40,157 nt of DNA from CAYPEL01 sp964409635. Lineage in GTDB: Bacteria; Pseudomonadota; Gammaproteobacteria; DSM-19610. Under the pieces are notes generated by a model that was not told the origin of the DNA, did not search any database, and saw only the letters and a program-made list of their open reading frames with translations. Of the stretch, positions 33,115 through 40,157 are shown one piece after another (position 1 is the stretch's first letter; each line of letters begins with the position of its first letter). The DNA is taken from positions 1 to 40,157 of the forward strand of contig CAYPEL010000004.1 of the NCBI GenBank assembly GCA_964409635.1, written 5' to 3'. A program made the position numbers and the translations under genes.

Positions 33115-35931
33115 TTAAACCAACTCGGCTTGCTGTTCCAACGTTACAGAATTTTTCCGTAAAAGCTCGCCAAATTCTGCTGCCGGTAAAGGTTTACTAA
33201 ATAAAAAGCCTTGCATGTAATGACAGCCATATTGCTCTAGCAACATCGCCTGCTGCTCTGTCTCGACGCCTTCTGCGATTATCTCGAGATCCAGACTATG
33301 AGACATCGCAATAATTGCACTTACAATCGACCGGTCATCTGGGTCGGTTGTAATATCCTTGACGAAGGCCCGGTCAATTTTAATTATCTGTATCGGAAAG
33401 CGCTTTAGGTAGGCGAGTGATGAATAACCGGTGCCAAAATCATCCACAGAAAAGCTCACACCCAGCCGGCTAATTGAATCCAGCATGCCGATTGTTCGTT
33501 CAGCATTATTCATAATAATGCTTTCAGTCAGCTCGAGCTCCAAATCGCCTGGCTTTAAATCAAATTCCTCTACCACACTCTGGACAACTTCAAACAATCC
33601 GGTTTGTTCAACTTGCCGCGCCGAGAGATTCACAGACATCCGGATATTCGGCAGCTTAGCTTTTTTCCAAGCTACACTCTGGGCGGCGGCGGTTTTCAGA
33701 ACCCACTCCCCAACGGGAACAATAAGCCCGGTTTCTTCCAACAAAGGAATAAACTCGGCCGGTGAAACCAAACCCTGCTCGGGGTGTACCCAGCGAATTA
33801 ATGCTTCTGCACCCATTATTTGACCGGAACCGTAATCCAGTTTGGGCTGGTAATAAATAACAAACTCGTTTTTATCCAATGCCCTCCTGAGCTGATTTTC
33901 CATGGCTAGCCGCTCCAGCGCTTTACTGCTCATATCAGCGCTATAGAACTGGTAATTATTACGGCCTTGTTCCTTAGCACGGTACATTGCGGTATCTGCA
34001 TACTTCAGCATCGAGCGGACATCGTCGCCATCGCCCGGGAACATACTGATACCGATACTCGTTGTCATAAACAACTCATGCCCACTCAACAGGAACGGAG
34101 TAGAAAATGTATTTATTACCTTATCAGCAACCAACGCCACATCACCCGGGTCGGATATATCTTCAAGCAGTATGGTGAACTCATCACCCCCCAAGCGGGC
34201 GACGGTATCGCAGCTGCGCACACACTCAACAAAACGTCTTCCAATTTCCTGTAATAGCAAATCACCAATATCATGACCCAGGCTATCATTTATGACCTTA
34301 AAACGATCCATGTCCAGAAACATCACAGACAAAGTACGGCCATGCTGGCGCGCATTTAATAATCCTTGAGTTAGACGTTCAATGAACAGGGTACGATTAG
34401 GGAGATGGGTCAAAATGTCATGATGCGCCATATGGTGCAACTTCTCCTGGATCTGCATTCGCTCGGTTATATCCTGAATCATTGCAATATAAGCGGCCGA
34501 TGTCCCCATAGAAGAAAGCTGCAGCTTCACCTCAACCGGGTAGGTCGTTCCATCTTTACGTTCGTGCACCGTTTGAAAAGACAACCGTGATTTTTCACCC
34601 GTGGCTAGCGGTTCAATAAAACTTACGAATTCGGCTGCACTGAAATCCGGTTTGATATCGATAGGCGTAAGTTCGCGCATCTCGTCCATCTGATAACCCA
34701 GATTACACCTAGCACCCTTATTCACTTTAAGAAACAAGAGCGACGCAGCATCAAAAACATAGATCTCTTCGTCTGAATCATCCAGTATCTTTCCGAGCTG
34801 CATCGACTCGTTTTCAATCCGCTCACGCTCTACGATTGATGCCTCAAGCACCTCTTTCTCATTACTCAGTTGCTGTGTTCTTTCATTTACGATTTTCTGT
34901 ATCTGTTCATTTCGCTGCTGAAGCAGCTGCGATCGCGATAAAATACTGCGTATAAAAACCAGTATCAGCAAAGTTACTAATATTCCAGTTAACCCCGCGC
35001 CAATTAGTACAACTCCATTAAGCTGATCCCAAAAGACTGGCTGCCTAACTGACAAGATCATACTTTTGTCGGGAGTTTTAACCTTGTGCTCACTGTGAAA
35101 CCATTTGAGCACATTACGTTCTCCTGAACCAGACGCCTGCCCCTGCAAGGTAGCGAGTATGTCCGGCGCTTGTGTAGAAGTAACACTTTCCAGACTAAGA
35201 CTGATTTCTAGATACTCTGCTGAAGGTATTGACTTGAGCATCTGCTGCGTATCGACACGCAACACTAACAATCCCGTTATAGTCTTTTCTGGTACATTGT
35301 CTCCTAACACTTGGCCTTTATCTGCGTACAATGCTTGGAGTAACAGATACGAAGCCGATTGCTCACCCTGACCATAGGGTGTTTTGACCATAAGACCGGT
35401 TTCGAACGCGCGCACAATGGAGGCTGAAAGAGCGGAATCGTTGAATAGATCTACACCAGGCTCCCAAATCGAATGCGGCCTTGATGTTTCATGATATTTT
35501 ACGGGTAAATAAACCTCGCGCTCAGGCGCAGCAATGCCGACTCCGTTTTTTTCGTTAAAAGCATTTCTCTCCGAGGCTAGGCGGTCTTCAAATCCACCTC
35601 GAATATCTTTTTCAACCAGGTGCGCATAGGAAACAGACTGCACAAATGGGTGCCGATCCAGAAAATCACGTGAAAACAAGTTGAATTCATCCGCATCCAC
35701 ATAGTTAGACGCATTAAAGAACATTGAAAGCGAATAGACTTGTTCGTCCGTTGCACTAATACGCTGAGATACGATTTCATTCACGCTGAGCATGAGTGAG
35801 TTAAAGTGTTCCTGCTGGTTATTTATTTCACTGTTCCAGGCCAAAGAGAGCAGCGCGGATGTTAAGGCACAACCCAGGAACAATGCCGCCAGCTGCGCGG
35901 TTAAATTTGTACGGATTGCAGATTTCAACAC
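33115..35931 (-). CDS. CHASE-PAS-GGDEF-EAL cyclic-di-GMP enzyme
   Basis: A 938-residue inner-membrane signalling protein. A membrane helix (about residues 13-30) precedes an extracytoplasmic CHASE domain (roughly 75-230), a second helix (about 305-330), a coiled-coil linker rich in Gln/Glu, a PAS domain (about 375-490), then GGDEF (about 495-660) and EAL (about 680-925). The GGDEF motif is intact (RLGGDEFTILLED). The EAL domain keeps EALIRW, SVNLSARQ, ELELTESIIM and DDFGTGYSSL, so both synthesis and breakdown of c-di-GMP are possible. It is monocistronic. A short perfect palindrome lies about 100 bases upstream. It may set biofilm or polysaccharide output; the ligand is unknown. Confidence 0.93.
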   Translation of the reverse strand: MLKSAIRTNLTAQLAALFLGCALTSALLSLAWNSEINNQQEHFNSLMLSVNEIVSQRISATDEQVYSLSMFFNASNYVDADEFNLFSRDFLDRHPFVQSVSYAHLVEKDIRGGFEDRLASERNAFNEKNGVGIAAPEREVYLPVKYHETSRPHSIWEPGVDLFNDSALSASIVRAFETGLMVKTPYGQGEQSASYLLLQALYADKGQVLGDNVPEKTITGLLVLRVDTQQMLKSIPSAEYLEISLSLESVTSTQAPDILATLQGQASGSGERNVLKWFHSEHKVKTPDKSMILSVRQPVFWDQLNGVVLIGAGLTGILVTLLILVFIRSILSRSQLLQQRNEQIQKIVNERTQQLSNEKEVLEASIVERERIENESMQLGKILDDSDEEIYVFDAASLLFLKVNKGARCNLGYQMDEMRELTPIDIKPDFSAAEFVSFIEPLATGEKSRLSFQTVHERKDGTTYPVEVKLQLSSMGTSAAYIAMIQDITERMQIQEKLHHMAHHDILTHLPNRTLFIERLTQGLLNARQHGRTLSVMFLDMDRFKVINDSLGHDIGDLLLQEIGRRFVECVRSCDTVARLGGDEFTILLEDISDPGDVALVADKVINTFSTPFLLSGHELFMTTSIGISMFPGDGDDVRSMLKYADTAMYRAKEQGRNNYQFYSADMSSKALERLAMENQLRRALDKNEFVIYYQPKLDYGSGQIMGAEALIRWVHPEQGLVSPAEFIPLLEETGLIVPVGEWVLKTAAAQSVAWKKAKLPNIRMSVNLSARQVEQTGLFEVVQSVVEEFDLKPGDLELELTESIIMNNAERTIGMLDSISRLGVSFSVDDFGTGYSSLAYLKRFPIQIIKIDRAFVKDITTDPDDRSIVSAIIAMSHSLDLEIIAEGVETEQQAMLLEQYGCHYMQGFLFSKPLPAAEFGELLRKNSVTLEQQAELV

Positions 35932-36033
35932 ATTGACCCTGACTTAAATAGTCTCTTTCGCTGGGCTTATTCGCCCACTCGTTTCACTATGCTCTATACA
36001 CATAATCCCAATCAGGGATCGAACCAACAGGGG

Positions 36034-36048
36034 TAATAGCGGCTATTA
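36034..36048. promoter_or_regulatory. Operator-like palindrome TAATAGC-G-GCTATTA
   Basis: A perfect 7-base-arm palindrome with a one-base centre lies about 100 bases upstream of the c-di-GMP enzyme start, in a 262-base gap that otherwise holds only a short TGGGC/GCCCA stem. Size and symmetry fit a dimeric regulator site; no known consensus was recognised. Confidence 0.3.
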
Positions 36049-36193
36049 TGCTGACCTACTTAAAATCTCTATGCATCGAAGTGAATTACAAAAAAGCAAG
36101 GCGCAAGTGCTAGCAGGCGCCACACAATTAACCGCAGTAACAAGCTGACGGCCATTAGTATAAATTATTTTATTATTCAGTTAGTTATATTAT

Positions 36194-36997
36194 TCATGCC
36201 AGTGCCGGTGCCGCAATCATCAGTACACCGAGCACAGCAAGAAACAGCGCAAAAACTTTTTTCAGGATCGCCTGTGGCAGTTTATGCGCCCAATGTGCGC
36301 CGAGCGGCGCCGCCAGTACACTGGCAGCGCATATAGCGGCGACTGCAGGCCAGTACACATAACCGCTGCTGTAGGCGGGTAAATCCCTGACTTGCCAGCC
36401 TGCCAGGATAAAACCAGCGGTTCCGGCCAACGCAATGGGCAGACCGCAAGCCGCTGCTGTCCCGACCGCCTGGCGTATCGAAAAATTATGCCAGCTAAGG
36501 TACGGCACGGTCAGTGTCCCGCCACCTATGCCCAATACGGCTGACACAGCTCCAATAATTCCACCCGCTGCCAGATTTTTATTTCTAGCCGGAATCTGGC
36601 GGTGGGCAGCAGGCGTCTTACCCAATAGCATTTGGGCGGCAACTAGCAATTCGAATACCCCAAACAGGGTCGCCAGTAACTGACTGGGGATGTTATGCGC
36701 AATAGCCGCACCTAACCAGGCGCCAAACACGATACCCATACTTAATTGCCACATCACTGGCCAATTTACACAACCACGCCGGTGGTGGGCGCGTAACGAT
36801 GCAATCGACGTCACTACAATTGTCGCCAGCGATGTGCCGACAGCCAGTTGCATTAGACTGCCTGCAGGAAAATTCTGCGCTGAAAAAAGCCCGGCCAGCA
36901 CAGGAACAATCACCAGTCCACCACCCACACCTAAAAGTCCGGCCACCAAACCAGCGAAACTTCCCAGCACCAGGTAGGTCAATAGCATTTCCAGCAT
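36194..36997 (-). CDS. TauE/SafE (TSUP) family permease, likely sulfite/sulfonate related
   Basis: A 267-residue TauE/SafE membrane protein with eight predicted helices. The two repeated family signatures are SFAGLVAGLLGVGGGLVIVP and IIGAVSAVLGIGGGTLTVPY. Members move small sulfur-containing or carboxylic anions such as sulfite, sulfoacetate or taurine-derived compounds. The chromosomal setting near sat and soeABC makes sulfite or sulfur-compound handling plausible, but the two are 3 kb apart and separated by the signalling gene. ATG 36997 follows the divergent slt region. Specificity is not visible in the sequence. Confidence 0.88.
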   Translation of the reverse strand: MLEMLLTYLVLGSFAGLVAGLLGVGGGLVIVPVLAGLFSAQNFPAGSLMQLAVGTSLATIVVTSIASLRAHHRRGCVNWPVMWQLSMGIVFGAWLGAAIAHNIPSQLLATLFGVFELLVAAQMLLGKTPAAHRQIPARNKNLAAGGIIGAVSAVLGIGGGTLTVPYLSWHNFSIRQAVGTAAACGLPIALAGTAGFILAGWQVRDLPAYSSGYVYWPAVAAICAASVLAAPLGAHWAHKLPQAILKKVFALFLAVLGVLMIAAPALA

Positions 36998-37167
36998 CTA
37001 GTAGTCCTTCAACATTGTATTGGCAATCACGTAATCAGTAATTTTTGGTTCTGTTATGCTGTACTGGCGGGTTGGGCGCGGTTGCGTGGTTGTATACTGC
37101 CGAATAGTTTTTTATCAAGGCATGAGAATAGTGCCTTACTGATTTCTGAGTTGAATTTTTTGCGGTC

Positions 37168-39120
37168 ATGGGTACGAGAGTAGTTCCTTTTTTGTGGTTT
37201 TTGCTGGTTCAGCTGTACGCCTCACCTGGCTGGAGCACCACAACAGACCTATACGCCAAACAGCGCGAACAATTTATTACTGCACAAAAGGCCCTGGCAG
37301 CTGGCAAACAGGATGAGTTTCAGCGCCTCAAATACGGGCTCAAAAAATATCCACTCTACGGCTACCTGGAGTATGCCGGGCTACGCAAGAACCTGAGCAA
37401 GACACAGCCTGCTGAAATTTCACGCTTTTTAAAAACCTACCAGGGGTTTCCAATCACCGATAAATTGTACGTCGCCTGGCTACACTCACTAGGCAAACGC
37501 AAACAGTGGCGAACTTATTTACAGTATTACACCCCTCAAAAATCGGTCACCCTACAGTGCTACCAAATTCGCGCACGCTTACAGGAAGTACCTGCCGAAA
37601 AAAAACACGCCCTCAATCAGGGTTTATCGCTCTGGCTGGTTGGCAAATCTCAACCGGATGCCTGCGACAAGGTATTCGGGCAACTGGCAGCTGCCGGCGT
37701 AATCAGCCGCGATCATCGCTGGGAGCGCATCCGCCGCGCTTTTGCTAACCGCAAACTCAGCCTGGCAAAGTATATCGCAAAAAAACTGCCGGAATCTGAC
37801 CGCCTGTGGGTGGCGCGCTGGCTGAAAATGCACAAGCGGCCCAACCAGACGCTGGACAAACAATGGGTAACACTGGATGCCAAACTGGTACGAGAGATCG
37901 TAGTACACGGCTTGAAACGCCTGGCACGAAGCAACCAAACGGAAGCCTGGGATCACTGGCAGCAATTATCAAAAGTTCACAAATTTACCGGCCCGCAGCA
38001 AAACAGTGTCATCCACGACATTGCGCTATTTGCTGCACTCAACCATCACTCAAACGCCGCCGAGTGGCTGGCGGCCGTACCCAGTGCCGCGGTTAATGCG
38101 CGTATTCGTCAATGGCGGGTGCGCAATGCACTGCTCAATCAGGACTGGCGTTCTGCACTGCTATGGATAGATGTTCTTGAACCCGTTGAACGTAACAGCC
38201 ACGAGTGGCGCTACTGGCACGCCGTTGCGCAGGAAAAACAAGGTGAGTCTAAACTGGCCATGCAGGCATACATCGACCTGAGTAAAGACCGTAGTTTTTA
38301 TAGCTTTCTGGCCGCGGATCGTGCCCAAAATCAGTACCAGATGAAACACGAAAAACAAGCTGTTGATGAAACAGGGCTGCAGGCCATCCGCCAACTGCCC
38401 GCCATGATCCGCGCGCGTGAATTATTGCGTGCCGGCCTGTCGCTTGAGGCCCGCCGCGAATGGCGTGACGCCATTGCCAAAATGGATAAGCAACACTTGG
38501 TGCTCGCCGCGAACCTGGCCAACCAGTGGGGTTGGCACGACCGCGCCATAGCGACTGCTGCCCGCGCCAAATACTGGTCCGACCTCACCCTGAGGTTTCC
38601 AGTTTCCCACCAAAAGCTAATCGATGAGGCTGCCCGCAGCCAGTCTATCGACCCGGCAATTATCTATGGCGTTATCCGGCAGGAAAGTGCTTTCATGGAA
38701 GATGCACGCTCGCGGGTTGGCGCACTCGGGCTGATGCAACTGATGCCAGGTACGGCAAAACTGACCTCGCGCAGCCTGGGTATTCGTTACCCGGGCAAAC
38801 AACGGCTATTACAAGCTGAGCATAATATTCCACTCGGCGCGGCCTATTTTCGCAAGATGCTCAATCGCTATGATAACTCGCCGGTACTCGCCGCCGCCGC
38901 CTATAACGCCGGACCACACCGTGTAAAGCGCTGGCTGCCGGAGAAAACCCTACCGGCCTCACTCTGGCTACTGCGTATCCCGTTCCACGAAACCCACGGC
39001 TATGTACAGCGGGTATTGGCTTATGCCACAGTCTATGACTGGCGCAAGCAACGGCCACTAACCCGGCTGAGTGCGCGCATGCCGGACGTCAACCCTGCCA
39101 AACAATCCAGCGAGAATTGA
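37168..39120 (+). CDS. slt: Soluble lytic murein transglycosylase
   Basis: Cleaves the glycan strands of peptidoglycan with formation of 1,6-anhydro ends, in the periplasm. The 650-residue protein has a signal peptide (about residues 1-23), a long superhelical alpha domain, and a C-terminal goose-lysozyme-like domain with QESAF (catalytic Glu506), GLMQLMPGTA and AYNAGP. Length and order are those of Slt70. It is followed after 62 bases by the NDUFA9-like gene and then what looks like cca, a linkage found in other gammaproteobacteria. Confidence 0.95.
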   Translation: MGTRVVPFLWFLLVQLYASPGWSTTTDLYAKQREQFITAQKALAAGKQDEFQRLKYGLKKYPLYGYLEYAGLRKNLSKTQPAEISRFLKTYQGFPITDKLYVAWLHSLGKRKQWRTYLQYYTPQKSVTLQCYQIRARLQEVPAEKKHALNQGLSLWLVGKSQPDACDKVFGQLAAAGVISRDHRWERIRRAFANRKLSLAKYIAKKLPESDRLWVARWLKMHKRPNQTLDKQWVTLDAKLVREIVVHGLKRLARSNQTEAWDHWQQLSKVHKFTGPQQNSVIHDIALFAALNHHSNAAEWLAAVPSAAVNARIRQWRVRNALLNQDWRSALLWIDVLEPVERNSHEWRYWHAVAQEKQGESKLAMQAYIDLSKDRSFYSFLAADRAQNQYQMKHEKQAVDETGLQAIRQLPAMIRARELLRAGLSLEARREWRDAIAKMDKQHLVLAANLANQWGWHDRAIATAARAKYWSDLTLRFPVSHQKLIDEAARSQSIDPAIIYGVIRQESAFMEDARSRVGALGLMQLMPGTAKLTSRSLGIRYPGKQRLLQAEHNIPLGAAYFRKMLNRYDNSPVLAAAAYNAGPHRVKRWLPEKTLPASLWLLRIPFHETHGYVQRVLAYATVYDWRKQRPLTRLSARMPDVNPAKQSSEN

Positions 39121-39182
39121 TTCTTTGGCGTTGGCGTATCAGGATATACTCATCGCAAACCACAACTCACTAAGAAAATCCT

Positions 39183-40136
39183 ATGTCAAAAAATATCTGT
39201 GTCATTGGCGGCACTGGCTTTATCGGTTCGCAGCTTGTATTCAAACTGGCCAATCGCGGCTACCAGATCACTGTCCCGGCCCGCAGACGGGAACGCCACC
39301 GTGAGCTTCTTATCCAGAAAAATGTCGAGCTCGTTGAAGCCAATCCCAACGATGTTAATAGCCTGCAGCGGCTGTTTGATGACGCCGATACGGTGATTAA
39401 CCTGGCCGGTATTCTTAATGAATGCCGCGGCGCTACATTTACAGGCACACACGTCGAGCTGACTCAACGTATTCTCACCACCATGCAGACGAAAGCTGTA
39501 CCGCGGCTGTTACATATGAGCGCCCTCAATGCTGACGCTTCAATCAAGCGTGGGAAGTATCTACGCAGCAAAGGAGAAGCAGAAAACCTGATACTGTCAG
39601 CAAAACATGTACAGGCGACTATTTTCAGGCCTTCTGTGGTATTTGGCCGTAACGACAGTTTTTTTAACCGTTTTGCTACCCTGCTACGCATCACACCCGG
39701 CTTGTTTCCACTCGCCTGCCCTGACGCCCGTTTTGCGCCTGTGTTCGTGGGTGACGTAACAGACGCCTTTATTTACGCGCTGGAAAATGATGCGAGCATT
39801 GGTCAACGCTATGACTTGTGTGGCCCTAAATCATACAAATTGCACGAGCTCGTAGAATACACAGGAAAACAAATCGGTAAGACTACCCGGCTTTGGAAAC
39901 TGACTGACTTCATGTCACGCCTGCAGGCATTCAGCCTTGGACTGTTGCCGGGTAAACCCTTTAGCATGGATAATTATTACTCCCTGCAAATCGACAGCCT
40001 CTGCGAACATTCGGCCCTGGCTGATATGGGTATATCACCACATAGCATCGAAGCCATTGTACCGAGCTATTTAGGCATGCAAGACCCTAACGCCCGCCAC
40101 CAAAATTTTCGCCGGCAGTCGCGTCGCGAGGGATAA
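39183..40136 (+). CDS. NDUFA9-like atypical SDR protein (complex I NDUFA9 subunit family)
   Basis: A 317-residue extended/atypical short-chain dehydrogenase-like protein. The Rossmann motif is VIGGTGFIGSQL (residues 7-18). NLAGIL, HMSALNAD and RPSVVFGRND segments follow, and the classical YxxxK catalytic pair is replaced, as in NDUFA9 relatives. Such proteins bind NAD(P)H; in bacteria the role is unsettled (quinone, complex I or lipid related). It lies downstream of slt and just before the putative cca start. Confidence 0.87.
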   Translation: MSKNICVIGGTGFIGSQLVFKLANRGYQITVPARRRERHRELLIQKNVELVEANPNDVNSLQRLFDDADTVINLAGILNECRGATFTGTHVELTQRILTTMQTKAVPRLLHMSALNADASIKRGKYLRSKGEAENLILSAKHVQATIFRPSVVFGRNDSFFNRFATLLRITPGLFPLACPDARFAPVFVGDVTDAFIYALENDASIGQRYDLCGPKSYKLHELVEYTGKQIGKTTRLWKLTDFMSRLQAFSLGLLPGKPFSMDNYYSLQIDSLCEHSALADMGISPHSIEAIVPSYLGMQDPNARHQNFRRQSRREG

Positions 40137-40142
40137 GATAAG

Positions 40143-40157
40143 GTGGAAACCTATCTG
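40143..40157 (+). CDS. cca: Start of a further gene, probably cca (tRNA nucleotidyltransferase), cut by window edge
   Basis: Six bases after the previous stop a GTG opens a frame reading V-E-T-Y-L before the window ends. CCA-adding enzymes of gammaproteobacteria commonly start M-K/E-x-Y-L ahead of VGGAVRD, and cca often follows slt and this SDR gene. AAGG lies overlapping the start. With five codons this rests on context. Confidence 0.4.

Noticed and set aside
1..40157. CRISPR arrays, rRNA genes, insertion-sequence transposases, integrases or prophage genes.
   Set aside because: No spaced direct-repeat array, no rRNA motifs and no recombinase-like proteins were found on either strand.

Overview
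The window reads as chromosome from a sulfur-oxidising, carbon-fixing gammaproteobacterium. The pointers are a cytoplasmic sulfite dehydrogenase operon (soeABC), a sulfate adenylyltransferase of the bacterial homo-oligomeric type (sat), a TauE/SafE sulfite/sulfonate permease, a class I phosphoribulokinase of the Calvin cycle, heme A synthase, a small soluble cytochrome c, and gammaproteobacterial gene neighbourhoods (thiS-thiG-trmB; slt-NDUFA9-like-cca). I cannot name a species. No phage, integrated element, transposase gene, CRISPR array or rRNA is visible. Both window edges cut genes.

Layout. 1-5.4 kb is a cell-surface polysaccharide cluster: a truncated polytopic membrane protein (polymerase/ligase-like), a Wzx-type flippase, a polysaccharide deacetylase, a divergent GT2 glycosyltransferase and a TviB/WbpA-type UDP-sugar dehydrogenase, with a REP-like doublet between the last two. 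5.5-10.8 kb holds an AsmA-family protein, tRNA-Gly(CCC) with a strong downstream hairpin, a predicted outer-membrane beta-barrel protein and a long-chain acyl-CoA ligase. 10.85-12.75 kb is thiS-thiG-trmB. 13.0-15.8 kb is phosphoribulokinase with a strong terminator, two small unknown genes with their own promoter, and ctaA. 15.8-17.6 kb holds cytochrome c, a DUF302 protein, a small CPBP/CAAX-type membrane protease, a structured intergenic stretch and a small exported protein. 17.9-20.7 kb is purC (minus) facing purEK (plus).

20.7-25.3 kb holds a secreted right-handed beta-helix protein, a 434-base regulatory gap with phased GTTACA repeats, sixA, a second histidine phosphatase coupled to an unknown gene, and a PlsC-like acyltransferase. 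25.5-33 kb is the sulfur and redox core: sat, a Nudix-ThiE fusion, then soeABC, with a perfect 31-bp-arm palindrome between soeB and soeC. 33-40 kb holds a CHASE-PAS-GGDEF-EAL protein, TauE/SafE, soluble lytic transglycosylase, an NDUFA9-like SDR protein and what looks like the first five codons of cca.

How it fits together. Sulfite made during sulfur oxidation can go to sulfate directly (SoeABC, electrons to quinone) or through APS (Sat, whose Apr partner is not in the window), with export by a TauE/SafE protein as a possible relief route. The electrons would support respiration, for which CtaA makes heme A, and CO2 fixation through phosphoribulokinase. I see no convincing new defence or mobile system. 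The best leads are non-coding: the soeB-soeC palindrome, the phased repeats upstream of sixA, the REP doublet and the structured gap after the CPBP protease, plus a few small genes of unknown role.
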